Source: Pholiota molesta (taxonomy: Eukaryota; Basidiomycota; Agaricomycetes; Agaricales; Strophariaceae). From it: a DNA stretch of 64,000 bases. The stretch lies in assembly GCA_014925825.1 (NCBI GenBank), contig JACGCK010000038.1, positions 124,001-188,000 of the forward strand, read 5' to 3'. Below, piece by piece: positions 50,580-62,747 of the stretch. The notes below the pieces were generated by a model, which worked only from the letters and a program-made list of their open reading frames with translations, ran no database searches and was not told the origin of the DNA. The translations under genes were made by a program, and so were the position numbers. Within the stretch, counting starts at the first letter, position 1. Every line of letters starts with the position of its first letter.

Positions 50580-50906
50580 ATGGCAATGACACATTGGACA
50601 CGCCCGACCCCACCTACAGGGCCTACTCAAGGTCCACAACCACCCAACCCGCCTCATTGAAACACTAGGTGAGCTTTTCAGATTCGTAACTGTCTCAACG
50701 GTAACCTTTACGCCAACTCCCAACCTGGCCCAGATCGCAAACCTCTTTCTGACTGAAAATGGATGGCGAGAAGATAACCTATTCAACAAGGTAAGGATTT
50801 TAAAGATCGTGGATTGTTTCGATCTCATACATGGCTCCCATTTCAGGAACATGACAAGAGAGGCCATGTCGGCATGATCTTGGGCATAGGGCTGAAGAGG
50901 TTGTAA
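50580..50906 (+). pseudogene. Micro-gene family, copy 3 (premature stop in exon 1)
   Basis: Exon 1 reads MAMTHWTRPTPPTGPTQGPQ then PPNPPH and a TGA four codons short of the expected donor (ACTAG|GTGAGC). Past it, exon 2 (IANLFLTENGWREDNLFNK) and exon 3 (EHDKRGHVGMILGIGLKRL, stop 50904-50906) are open with good GTGAGC...CCCAG and GTAAGG...TTCAG introns. One substitution or small indel would explain the break. Confidence 0.45.
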
Positions 50907-51459
50907 TGTTAGCGTTGTAATTTCTGTTCTGATTAGCTTATCTCGCACTCCCGCTGCCCTTCAAGTTCTTTATTACCCCCGACTTCCGCTCCACCTTTCT
51001 GGTGTATTATTTTGCTTCATTCTAGTTCCCGTTCGTTACCCGCATTATTGTAATAAATGTCTCTCGCATACCGGCATGATCGTGTTTTCCCTTTTCCTCC
51101 CAATTCCTGGCCCTTTTGTGCTTCTTAGGCCTTGCAAAAAAAGTAATTTACGTTGCAATTTACCCAAAAAACTTCGAAACATGTGACTATTTTTGGCGGA
51201 ACATGTGACTCATTTTTCCACAGACTTTCTATCAACTTTGAATTTCTATCCCGTTTCTTCTTCCTTTAAGTCTTACTATTAGCTCCTGGAAACTGCAAGG
51301 CGACCACGTTGTACTGTCGAGCTTGACAAGCGCGCTTTTGTCGAAGTCAAGCCGCCGGCATCGTTCGAAATCGACTCCAAAGCGCGAGCAAGTGTTCGCG
51401 ACCGCTCATCCGCGATCTCCGCTAAACAAAACGAAAGACTAGGAAAACCAATATTTGCC
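50907..51459. other. Intergenic, Rrp6 5' region
   Basis: No gene recognised. Contains AT-rich and pyrimidine-rich stretches without a clear TATA box before the Rrp6 start. Confidence 0.4.
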
Positions 51460-54400
51460 ATGGATGAAAGTCATTCGGTACCTCTTGCCTCGAGCGCATT
51501 TGATGCCTACAACCAGAAGCTACAGACAGCCGGCGTCACTGCAACCCGGAAAGCAGCCGGGCTGCCTACGGATGTCACTTTCCATCGTTCAATGGACCGG
51601 GAATTTGCAGAGGGACTGGACGCGTTCTCTGAGCGGGTATTGGCCATGACCAATCGGCTGCTGGCCCTCGTTTCGACCGTCGACCAGACGCAAGCAAGCC
51701 GAGGGAAAGGGAAGGGGAAGTTAGAGGGTCAAGACGATGTGGTGGATCATTTCCATAATCTTGTGGTTGATTCAATGGATCAACTGCTTGAGAAAACTGT
51801 TCGTTCTGTGCTTGCCGGTCGAATGTGGCTAATCCCTTTGTAGGATATTTGCCTTGACGAATTTCTGGGCAAGAACAAAGCTCCAGCCATCGCCATCAAC
51901 CCACCTATCACGTCGAATAACAAAGTAAGGTCTGATATCTTCATACTTGTCTATGACCTAACTCCTTCCAGAAATCGGCACCAAAAGCTACTACAGAAAA
52001 AACCCGAATTGAACCTGTCATTCAACACGCTGCACATCTCGCGAAACCCCAACTCCGATTCTCCAGGAAGCCTGATAACACAGATGCGCCATGGTATCCA
52101 ACCCTTTCGCACAAATATAACGCAAAGGTGCCACTAGGGCACGTCTATACCGATCAGGGACAGGAAAGCACCTCGGGCATAATGTGCGTGATTCGAACTG
52201 TCATGAAAATCCCTTTCATCTGACGCTCTGCAGCGCCAATCACCCCTACCGTTACGAAATCACACACCTTTCGTATCCTCCTCGAATGTTCGAGCCGTGC
52301 ACACCAGTCTTGCCCGCATCACTCGACGACACGCAAGCGACATGGGTAGACACCAAAGAAGGCTTCGAACGGATGCTTGGCAAGTTGAGAAAGGCAAAGG
52401 AGATAGCCGTTGACTTGGAGCACCATAGCTATCGTTCCTACGCAGGTTTCCTGTGCTTAATGCAGATCAGCGACCGGGATGAAGACTGGGTGGTCGACTT
52501 GCTGGCCGTGAGAGACGAAATGGAGGCACTCAACGAAGTCTTCACGGACCCTGACATCGTCAAAGTTTTCCATGGTGCTGAAAGCGATATTGTGTGGCTG
52601 CAACAAGACTTCAACATCTACATTGTCAATCTTTTCGACACGTTCCATGCATCTAAGCTACTAGGTAAGGAACATGATTATTTAGATGTGATATACTAAA
52701 CACCCGATTAGAATTCCCTCGTCACGGTCTTGCCAATCTCCTTGAAATGTACTGCGACTTTATTCCGGATAAACGATACCAATTGGCTGATTGGAGAATA
52801 CGGTATGTGATTACCTTGCGTCGCAGTTGCTTTACTGAATCCATTTAGACCCTTACCCGAAGATATGCTAAAATATGCCCGATCTGATACCCATTTCCTT
52901 CTCTATATCTACGATAACCTGCGCAACGCACTGCTCGACCGATCCCAGTCCCAAGCTCGCTCGCGCTCCCCGTCTCCGACATCCGCTCACCCAACACCCG
53001 CACAGGAGCTGCTCTATCAGTCCCTCGAACGCTCGGCAGAGACGTCGCTGCGTGTGTATTCGAAGGAGTCCTACGATCCAATCGAAGGCTCTGGGAGCAC
53101 TGGATGGGACACCTTAGCAAAGAAGTGGAATAAGGGCGCGTTGATGGCCGGTGGCCCAGGCGTGGGCATCGGTGCGCTCCAGCGAGAGGTGTACAAGAGC
53201 GTCCACGGCTGGCGCGAACGCGTCGCACGGGAGGAAGACGAGAGCACCCGGTGAGCACTACCATCCCACATTCCCCTCCTTCCCTTCATCTCTTTATTCT
53301 GTGCGACGCACGTTTGCTTATTTCGCAAAATGCACCAATCACCAGATACGTGCTGCAGAACCACGTCCTGTTCACCATAGCAGAGCAGCCGCCTGCAGAC
53401 ATGGCTGCGCTGCTGGCGATCTTCAGGTCCTCTGTGCCCCCGGTCGTCAAGAAGAGGGCGAAGGAGCTGTTGGGGGTGATCCGAGAGGCCGTGAAACGTG
53501 GTTTAGGGCCTTCCCGGGTTGATGGTGAGGAAACTAGGCGTATGGAGGATCAGCTCGGATCGATGGAGGTGAAGACACAACAGACAAAGAAGGAAATCGT
53601 CACTCTTGACACGGAAATTAAGCTTCTTGAGCAGGCGAACGTTGTGGAGGTAGCCAACATTTGGGGACATGGTATGTTGACTTTTTCTATTCTATTACGT
53701 CGCCTGGCTCACTCGACTTGAGTAGGCATAAGCAAAACAACATCAGCTCCACATTCGGTGCTTTTGGGAACAGTCAAGTCTACTACCAAGGGCCATAGTA
53801 CAACTGCGTTCGCTACTTCCATCAGTGCCTTGTTCGGGGACAACGGCCCAAAGATCCTGGTACGGACATAATCTATTTTCCTCTATTCGCTAAAAGTCCC
53901 ATAATTATTTTCCAATGACCCAGGCGTCAAACTCAAACATTAAATCCGTCAACCGTACGGCCAACCCAAGCCGAGCACATGCCCAAGAGTTAGTCGCGAA
54001 AATTAACCGCAGCTTCGTGGTGGCCTCGACCGCTCCTCAGGTGCGCATAATCTTCATTCCATTACTTATTGTTTTCTCCTCGCTTCTCCCGCGCGCAGGC
54101 ATGCCCGGAGACACGGAGCCTAACCACGTGTCCATCATTTTTGATAGGTTGTTTCTGCCACGCGGGGGCCAGCAGTCAGTGAAGCCAATGCGAAGGTCGA
54201 TGAGGTCACTGGCATGCAGGTCGAGATCCCGTATGTACCTGCTGCCCAGCGGTCGACCAAACGCGTCGAGGTGGTCGAGCAGGATACTATCGTCACCGTT
54301 GGCCAGGCCCGGCAGAAGCGTAAACGCAAAGCGGGCGAGGGGAAAGAGCAGGAGGCAGGTTCCGGCGCGCCAGAGGACGGTGCATCTTCTGATTCGAAGC

Positions 54401-54677
54401 CAAATGCGAAGAAGACGCCTGTTGGTGCCGTCGAACCCTTCGACTTTGCCGCTGTGCCCAATATCTTGGACGATAATCCCGACATGGAAGATCGCAAAAA
54501 GAAACGACAGCGTAAACAAAATAAGGGTAAGTGATTCTTTTTTCTCGCTCTTTAAAACCGTGGTCCAGAACCGACATTCTAATCTGTTTTGTAGGAAACT
54601 TCTATGGCGACTTCCCTGCGCCTCCTAAAGCGCATAGCGAGGTCAAAAGTGGCAACCAGTCCCATACTTTCAAGTGA
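51460..54677 (+). CDS. RRP6: Nuclear exosome 3'-5' exoribonuclease Rrp6 (EXOSC10)
   Basis: About ten exons encode roughly 850 residues, starting [20 protein letters not shown]. The PMC2NT-like N-terminus ([38 protein letters not shown]) is followed by [15 protein letters not shown] and the DEDD-Y nuclease domain: [17 protein letters not shown] (motif I), [18 protein letters not shown] (motif II) and [16 protein letters not shown] (motif III). All four acidic residues are present. The HRDC region ([20 protein letters not shown]) follows. The basic C-terminus ends [17 protein letters not shown] and SHTFK. Rrp6 trims and degrades RNA with the nuclear exosome. A parallel frame starting at 51455 is a shadow. 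The frame is complete. Confidence 0.95.
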
Positions 54678-56367
54678 ACGATGTCCTTTCTTCCCTGCTT
54701 CGCCTGTCGACTCTCGGAGCCAAGAAGCCTCTTTACAGGATCGCCCATTTCAGGATACTTTCGACTGTTTGTTTTTGGATGGAAGATCCAGCCCTTACAC
54801 TTTATCCGAATTCCTACTGCCGGAACTTGGACCTTCTGGAGCTTCTGGTTCACTCTGTCGGCTTTGTCAACCGATATTTTGCCGCATGGATTCGACTGTC
54901 TCGACCTCGTAGATATGCAATGTCACCAGCGTCACGTCCTTGTTGCATATCACACTCATTTCCTTATTAGAACTTTGTGCGCCCACGTCCAGCCTGCAAT
55001 CGACTTCTTGTCTGTCTCTTTGTCTCGATATTTATGTAAGAGCGTTGTCGGCTACTGGCGCATGCGATGTTGTGGTCTGCAGTGCGGCGAAATGACATCA
55101 CGATTCTGTTCACGATTTCATTCATCTCTGCTGATAGCATGTTGAAGTGCGTGCAAGACACAGGAAGCAGGAAATCTCCTGGGCTATAATCTCTCAGGGT
55201 GTATTTTCAACTAGACGATGGTCTACGTGGTTTTTCGGCCCGGATTTTGACTACCTTTCATCGATGCGGCGACGAATTCGTTGAAACAATGAGTAAGAGA
55301 TTCAGCAATTTCTGAGTTGAAAAATATGACACTTGCTTGCAGGACTGACAGTTTCAGTCCCCACTCCAGTAACACGCCGCAGGGCACAAAATGTCGTCGA
55401 CGTATAGGTATGCTGGACGTAGGTATGCTGGACGAGCGCTATTCGCCACAATCGAGGAACGTTCGACATGGGAAGCCAAAATGCCTCTGGATGGTACCAA
55501 CAACGGAAGATTGATCGCCCGCCACACTCTCTTCTGCGATCCAGCCAGTTTGTGCATTTTCCTTTGACATGAATATTTTGTTTCACCCGTTGGATGCCCC
55601 TAATCCACTCATATACGCCATGATGACCACATTGTTCATTTCGTTGAACGACATTACTCCGATCCTGGTTGTTTTCATAATTAAGGAACATTTAGACAAA
55701 AGGTATGAAAAATCTGTTAGTTTGGTTCCTTGTCGATAATAGTTTCTGATTATGAAATTTTTGAACAGAGCCCACCGTCTGTTGTCTCTGTACTGACTTT
55801 ATCATTGAAGAACATTGGCTAGCAGCGCGGAACGAGGTTATTTGGCCTTTGAGCTGCGACCAAGGGTGTCGGTAAGTCGTCGCCATCTGAAATGCATTCC
55901 CAAAAAGAAAAGACTTTATTCCGGGGCTCTGGACGGATCGTTGCACAATATATGCTCCTTCTGTGGGACATGTTCTCTGTTGAGAGGTATTTTTGCTCCC
56001 CGCAGTTCCCAGACCTCTACTGACCTCCAAAGGATCGCTGCGTTTCGCGCGTAGCAACTGCCATATTCCACCGAGATGGACGGTCATACCGATGATGAGG
56101 ACCATAACACGCGTCGATCTCAGGGGACCACTCCAAGGTCATTTCCTGTGTTCTCCAACTTAGTTTCGAATTTTCTAGGCCTTCGGAGGAATTCGAGAGA
56201 GAGGAAAGGGAGCTCATGCTTCATCTGAGGATTCTATAAAGCCGATCCACGTCGATACTGTTCTCTTCAAACTAATTTTCCTTGCTTTGGCGCCTGTTCC
56301 ACCTCCTAAATCACTCCCCCCCGCTCCCGCATTTCCAATATTCTAGGTTTAATTTACGACAATTATC
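54678..56367. other. Intergenic with anonymous fragments
   Basis: Short plus-strand frames (for example ALFATIEERSTWEAKMPLDG near 55440, and NILFHPLDAPNPLIYAMMTT near 55570) look coding but are isolated. I could not join them or assign a family; they may be relics. Confidence 0.35.
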
Positions 56368-58760
56368 ATGGCTATCAGGAAATCGTCAAGCTCCATTAAT
56401 GAAGACGTTGCTTCCATTACCGAAACCGTCAGGCCTCCTCTAGTCAAGTCTCGTACACAGCAATCTGTAGCTCCAAGTGTGACATCTACAATTGCGCCGG
56501 AGCCAGACGTTCCTACGTACGACATTGAACATATGCCCGTGAAAAATGACCCTCGGGCATGGTCTCCTTTACGAAAGGTAATTGATCTTAATTGTTTTTT
56601 CTCTCTCAAATATTAATATATCGTATCATTTAGAACCTCAGCTTAGTACTTATATCAACGGCTTCGATGGTCGCTGCGCTGGCCGCTAATATCCAAAATC
56701 GTACCCTCATTTATCTCTTCTTTATTAATTGATGCTTATGTTTGATATACAGCTGCTCTCGAAGCAATGGAGGAGGATCTACCTGCTACCGCGTCGCAAT
56801 TCAGCTTGAGCATTTCACTATTTATTCTGGTTCAGGGTCTTTTCCCACTGGTGTGGAGTGCAATCAGCGAAGTGAAAGGACGGAAGCTGGTCTACATCTT
56901 ATCAATTGCTCTGTTTACCCTTGGTTCAATAATTGTAGCGCTCAGTGCGCATATTGGACCGTAAGTCCGACGACTCATCACACTGCAGAGCATAGCTGAT
57001 TGTCCTCCTAGTGTGATCGGCTTCCGGTGCCTCCAGGCTGCGGGGTAGGAGCAATCGATGATCCAATTGTGTGTTTCTTCTGACTCTGTTTCTATCTGTG
57101 TAGATCCAGCGCTGTCATGGCTATTGGAGCAGCATCCTTGGCGGACATATTTGAACCAGCGGAACGGGGTTCAAAGGTCTGCTTTCAGGATCTTCTCTTT
57201 ATCAGATGGATTAGCTGATGCGTTATAAATAGATGGGTATTTACTATATTGCTCCGCTTCTGGGACCCGTAAGCATGACCTCACCTCACCGTCTTATGCT
57301 CCATCTAACTAGCACACCCTGATTAAGGCTGTTGGGCCCGTCTTCGGAGGGATACTTACCTCTGTCTGGGGCTGGAGAGCCATTTTCTGGTTCCTTGCCA
57401 TCATCGCCGGCGCGACTTTGATTTCTTTCGTCACCTTCTTCCAAGATACCTTTCGATGCGAGCGAAGTCTGATCTACCAAAAGGTTCTCAAGGCGCACAT
57501 ACGTGCTGCATCCCTTCTTCCTGCAGAGACCTTGAAGAAGGATACAGGCGAACCGTCAACGACCATCGGGAAAGATTGTGTTGACACGAACAAATCCGAA
57601 ATTGACATTGAAAAAATCGCTGAAAAAGTAACGACAGAAGAATTCCGAAAGGAGGTAGAAATACCTATTGTGAAGTTGACCCTCAGAGATGTCAACTTTT
57701 TTAGACCTCTTGCCCAAGTTCTACGGCGACCAAACAACTTCCTTATTCTTCTGTCTTCGGGTGAGCACCAAGAATAAGCTTTCAGCATCTATTTTCTGAT
57801 GAAGTATTCAGGCCTATTGTACGCATATGGATTTGTTGTTGTCTACGCCACTTCTCGAACGCTATCGTCCGATTACGGGCTATCTGCCCTCAAAATTGGT
57901 CTTGTCACAATTGCCTACGGAGCTGGTCGGTATCATCGAGCAGTTTGCGAAATATTTATCTGACATAGGTTAATTTCATTAGGATCAGTAGGTGGCAGCG
58001 TTATTGGTGGTCGCTGGTCGGACCTCCAACTCGCAAGATTGAAAGCTGCAAATGGCGGTAAAGGATATGCCGAGGTCACAATCCTTTCAGCCTGAGATCT
58101 AGACGCGCAGTCTGACAAGTGATTCTAAATTTAGATGCGATTGGCAAGTACGCTCATCGGGATGGTCTTTCTTCCTCCAAGCGTTGCGGCGCTGGGCTGG
58201 GTTTGCCAAAAGCATCTCCCGATCCCAGTGATCTGTGTCTTCCTGTTCCTAGGAGGATTTTTCTGCATGTAAGTCGCATCATAACTTCCATTCCTAAATT
58301 TGGCAAATATTCAATCTCGTCTACTAGCTGGGTCTATTCTAGCTCTTTGGCGTACATCGTCGATGCCAACGTCGGGCGCTCATCTATCGCTGTTGCTGGA
58401 AACAGTGCTTTCCGTGGCATCTTCGCTTTCATGGCGACCGAGGTTGCTGTTCCACTGCAGGTAAGAGATCTTGTCAACCTTTTCTTTCTTGTAGTATTAA
58501 GCGTTCTCCTTTCTTGTCAGGACAATCTCGGAGATGGTGAGCCTATGTTCTTGAATATTTATCTGAGGTGTTGCCAATGCTTTTTGTTAACAGGCTGGAT
58601 GTTTGTCGTTTGGGCTGCTGTCGTTAGCCTCGGATGTGCTTGTATTCTCATTGTGAGATTCAAAGGTCAAGGGTGGAGGATCGAAGCCGAACTACGGGAA
58701 GCCGAACATGCAAGGCGTACAGACACCGCAACTTTTTCCACGATGACATCGAAAGCTTAA
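56368..58760 (+). CDS. MFS multidrug transporter, DHA1-type
   Basis: About ten exons encode some 560 residues. A soluble N-terminus (MAIRKSSSSINEDVASITET) leads to 12 predicted membrane spans. Recognisable blocks are SISLFILVQGLFPLVWSAIS, EVKGRKLVYILSI (the signature loop between spans 2 and 3), MAIGAASLADIFEPAERGSK, LLGPAVGPVFGGILT, GWRAIFWFL and, after a long charged central loop, GLLYAYGFVVVYATSRTL and SVIGGRWSDLQLARLK. This matches fungal DHA1 drug:H+ antiporters of the plasma membrane (yeast Qdr/Flr-like). The central loop (CVDTNKSEIDIEKIAEK) is long and acidic. The substrate cannot be predicted. No defect seen. Confidence 0.88.
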
Positions 58761-59284
58761 ACCTTACTGGTACGCATGGTTTGTATCTTACACTTGCAAA
58801 CGGCGATTTACCGCCGAAATGATTTTTCTCCAATCATCGCAGAACAATAATTTAATTCATTTCAAGTTCCATTCAAAAGCCTTTGGAACCAATCTATGCT
58901 AGAGGTAACTTAGACTTGGAGGATGGAAATCACACAAGATAATTGTTATGCCAATCGTATGCCATTAGCTGTACTTGAGCCGTACCTACATATACACAAC
59001 ACCCATGTATCCAATAATATGCTGATAACCTAATAAATTATCGCTACCTCCCCAAAATTCGGCACGATTCGTGGCAGCCTTAATTTTTTTTACATGTACA
59101 TGCCTAATTCCTGAATTCACGGAGCACGGGAGCATAGCCGCGGGCGATCATAATGACATCAATGAATATTAATGAATAGGCATGCGCGTGACCCTCTTTG
59201 GACAAAGTTACCGTCGACGCCCGAAATCGTGTTCTCGAGGATAAGACATGCATCCACCCACATCACATTCATCACCCTTTCTTT
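58761..59284. other. Intergenic
   Basis: AT-rich spacer without a recognisable gene. An in-frame ATG at 59198 would extend the next protein by 29 residues of unlikely composition. Confidence 0.4.
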
Positions 59285-60109
59285 ATGTCGGGGCTACTTC
59301 GAAGACTCTCCTCCCAACATCGCCCACAAGTTTCACCAATACCTACTGGAACTCCTCATGCGACACCTAGCGACTGGCAGTCGGAGTTAGCCTCTCATGA
59401 AAGCAGAAACGCAACCACACACGAAACCTCAGACGCTGAAGGTCAGCCCGAGGATGTCATTAGAAAAACTGCAGGCCAATATACCGGCGACTGCAATGAA
59501 TCGACTACACGACCGCGATCGGTATCGCCCGACGCACCAGCGCACTCGCCAGCACCGACGCATTGCTCTGAAACGGACCAGAGGCCCGGTTCGTCTTCAG
59601 TACCCGAACGCCTGAAACCCAGGCCAAAAATTTCACAACGTATGAGGGCTTTGAACCCGCGGTTGGTGCTCCAGAACTCTGGAAGCGTCGCGCGCGACCA
59701 CTTAGCCTCAGAACGTACCTTTCTCGCCTACGTTCGCACCAGCCTTGCCATAGCGAGTGCCGGTGTGGCGCTCGTTCAACTGTTCACTATCGCTGATTTG
59801 ACGTCGCGCAACGTTAATGTGCCCCTTTCAAATTCCACTCTGGAAGTGCAGAAACTCGCGAGACCGTTGGGTGTGGTCGCAGTGGTATTCGCATTCATTG
59901 TGCTCGTTATCGGTGAGCTGCCTTTATCTTCGCGATGTTCCGTTATGCTCAGAGATATGGCAGGCTTGTATAGGTATTTCTTGATCCAGAACGCACTGCC
60001 AGAACAACGGTTTCCGACTGCAAGAGTTTCCATCGCTTTTACTTCATTCGTTATGGGGGGAGTCATCGTCACAATATTCGTAGCACTACTGAAGAGCCGG
60101 GTGCAGTAA
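59285..60109 (+). CDS. DUF202 family membrane protein
   Basis: The start MSGLLRRLSSQHRPQV is followed by a long Ser/Thr/Pro-rich soluble part, then GSVARDHLASERTFLAYVRT with SLAIASAGVALVQLF, the signature of the DUF202 domain, with three membrane segments in total. One intron (GTGAGC...TGGCAG) before GLYRYFLIQNALPEQRFPTA restores the frame of the third segment (MGGVIVTIFVALLKSRVQ). The domain is shared with vacuolar transporter chaperone subunits and with small bacterial YidH-like proteins. Standalone fungal members are uncharacterised, likely in an internal membrane. About 258 residues. Confidence 0.85.
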   Translation: MSGLLRRLSSQHRPQVSPIPTGTPHATPSDWQSELASHESRNATTHETSDAEGQPEDVIRKTAGQYTGDCNESTTRPRSVSPDAPAHSPAPTHCSETDQRPGSSSVPERLKPRPKISQRMRALNPRLVLQNSGSVARDHLASERTFLAYVRTSLAIASAGVALVQLFTIADLTSRNVNVPLSNSTLEVQKLARPLGVVAVVFAFIVLVIGELPLSSRCSVMLRDMAGLYRYFLIQNALPEQRFPTARVSIAFTSFVMGGVIVTIFVALLKSRVQ

Positions 60110-61833
60110 ATATGGTGCGACCTCTTTGTATTTTGTAATATGGATGTAACACCTATATACACACTCGTGTGTTGCGCTCATACCCCCCTCGTCAAAATCA
60201 AAATCAAAATCAAAATGTTTTTGGATTCGAGGCTCATGGCCCGAAATGTCAATGGCATTACGGCAGGAATATATCCTCATACTCGCTATCCGATGCTTAC
60301 GGTCAGGTGCTTCAATAGACTTTGACAAGCATTGCCGCTAATCGAACTTAGTGAATGACATCTAGACCACAGCCTTCAACTCTGTATGAGAGCAGGGCCA
60401 AATATATTTGTGAAATCCATATAATTTAAATGAAAAAGAGGATAAGATTCTGCGATTCACGCCTGCGACTCATGCTCCTGAATCTTCCCGGGCGTTTGGG
60501 AGACGATGTTGACAATAGTCGCTTCTTCTATTCGCCACAGTACCGAGGATAATTGACATGAGTATCCTTGCTAGTTTAGTCGCCACTGCTGGCTTACCGT
60601 TGTTGACGTCTGCATTCAAGAATTCTGCGCTACTGCATGATAAGTAACTGAAAGCAGATATATCGGATTCCATTCCTCCACGAACAGGGAGTCCAAGTAC
60701 CATATGCCCATACTTTTGACTTCCATTAAATAACATGATAACTAATGCCTCACTATGTACATTAAGTTGTAATAAGGTGGAAGATAAGGACAAGCTGACG
60801 TATGCTTACGATGTGATTGAATTGAGCAGCTGGTTGGATTTGTCTAAAAGTCGGCATGAGCGCGCTTGGGCTTTGAGGAGCTGAGCTTGAGGCCCAGAGG
60901 CCTTGAAGGCTATGGTTCGTGCGAGTGAACTTCAATGAAGCACAAATGAAAGTATTTGAAATATCGCCTTCGAAGTTCGAGTCAACGTACACGCGCACAG
61001 CCACAGCGTAGAATCGTGGTAATTAGTTCGACCCTGAGTTTGCCCTGAGCAAGCGAAGCGAGGTTGATTGGCTCTTTGAGCGATCCTTTCATCTGTCAAG
61101 CTCGTCAACACCTTCAAAATAAGTACTGGCCATGCAAACGAGGTCCAAGCGGAGGTCAGAGGCTAGACTGACCCCGGTGAACTCTGGCTAAGTGGCTGTT
61201 GCTTCCCTTAGAACCACTGGCAGTTTCTCTAACTCTTGGTGCGAAGTTCATCGTCGCAACTGCTCCTCCCATTGACATGTTCTGAAGATTTGCTCCCGGA
61301 ATTTAGGCGGCCCGGTATGACATAGTTATGCGCTCCTCCGAGGCTTTAATCTTTTGTCCGAGCTGCTGAATAACCTTACCAATTATCTTACGCATACTTA
61401 ACGTATAGGAGCATTGAGTTATCCTAGATTGGATGCTGCTGGACAACGTCTGGACTTGGTCTGGATCGAAGTTTAAATCGCAAAATACGAGGTAAACGTC
61501 TTTGAACGGGGTGAACAGAGCTGGAGATTCTAGATTCGTATGCGAGATAGGCGATCGCCTAATATCTGTTTACGACGAGATACTGAAAAGCTCGCTCGGG
61601 GTTCAGAAGATTGTCGATGCGTATTCTCGGTGCGTGTTCCGAGTGCAAATCCACAGCAAATGTCATAACAGGACTTCTGACCGGTGGCCGGTGACCCATC
61701 GGACAACACCGACCGCCCGCACAATACTGCGAGCCAGTGATATACTTCAAGTACCTCGTAGTGCACAGCAATTATCTTCACTCCTTCGTGCCTAACAACC
61801 CTCGTTCTCCTCCCGCAATTTCGTTCCGTTCAA
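60110..61833. other. Intergenic
   Basis: No supportable gene. A short perfect microsatellite (caaaat)n lies near 60195-60215. Minus-strand frames at 60470-60793 and 60932-61117 lack motifs. Confidence 0.4.
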
Positions 61834-62674
61834 ATGCCCTTCATAGAAGTTATCTCATTCATCGCTTCCGACGATTTGCATGAGGATCTAGCGCGAGAAG
61901 ATTCACCTCTCAGGCAACTCAGCGCCTGTGAAGGTTGTTTAGAGTGAGTCTTCCATCGATGCTAGGCCTGAGATTTTTCACCCAAACTGTTATTAAGCTT
62001 CGTTCAAGGCCGTCAGATAGAAGACATGCATCGTGCATACTTCATTGGAAGTACGTGTGCGAAACAATCCTCCTATAGTATCTCATTCTAACACTTCGAA
62101 CAGCTTGGAAAACATACGAAGTCTACGACCAAGCTGCCCGAGGAACGAGTTATGCCTCGTTTATGGCATATCTTGTTCAGCATACCATATCCGATGCCAG
62201 TGTTCAGCATTTTGAGGTTGACGGGGATCCTCATCGAGCTTTAACAGCACCAGTAACCGAGATAGTATTTCTAAAATCCAAGGAGGCCGATTGGCGCTGG
62301 AACCAAGAACTGTGTGTAGGAATTTCCGGTGCTCAGAGAGGCCTATACTTTGTGGAAGGTGGCCATCCGCCATTACGGTGGGGAGAAACCAAGGACGGGA
62401 CAGGGCGCTATTTTATGCTCGTTGGTTGGGATAGTGTCGAGGTACCGATCAATTTTTGCACAGAGTTAACTTTCGATGCTAATCCGCTCTTTGGATCCAG
62501 GCACACCTCCGTGCAGCCAAAGAAAAACCTCTCAAAAAACATGTCAAACATATTCGACACACTACATCCCTCATTGATGCTAGGCATATAGCTTTTAAGA
62601 GTCTGAGACCAGCACATGAAGAACGCTATTTGTCGGAGAGGATGGCAGGGTTTAGAATACATTCATCACTATAA
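61834..62674 (+). CDS. Dimeric alpha-beta-barrel (ABM-like) protein
   Basis: Exons joined by GTGAGT..., GTACGT...AACAG and GTACCG...TCCAG introns give about 230 residues. MPFIEVISFIASDD is a typical first strand. TWKTYEVYDQAARGTSYASF and FMAYLVQHTISDASVQHFEV complete the first half. APVTEIVFLKSK starts the second repeat, and RYFMLVGWDSVEAHLRAAKE is the matching last strand and helix. Two ABM-type halves in one chain are common in fungal dimeric-barrel proteins, some of which act as small-molecule monooxygenases or isomerases. Which reaction, if any, cannot be told. The C-terminus (RMAGFRIHSSL) is longer than usual. Confidence 0.7.
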
Positions 62675-62747
62675 CATCATCGACTCGTATTTAATAATTT
62701 TCTACCTATTCCTAACGACATATCTAAATATTAGTACATATACACTA

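Noticed and set aside
51455..51649. Frame starting [11 protein letters not shown] at the Rrp6 start
   Set aside because: Shadow frame of Rrp6 exon 1; the overlapping frame from 51460 continues through the whole nuclease.
59198..59284. Upstream in-frame start for the DUF202 protein
   Set aside because: The added residues are His-rich and unlike the family; MSGLLRRLSS is the more typical start.
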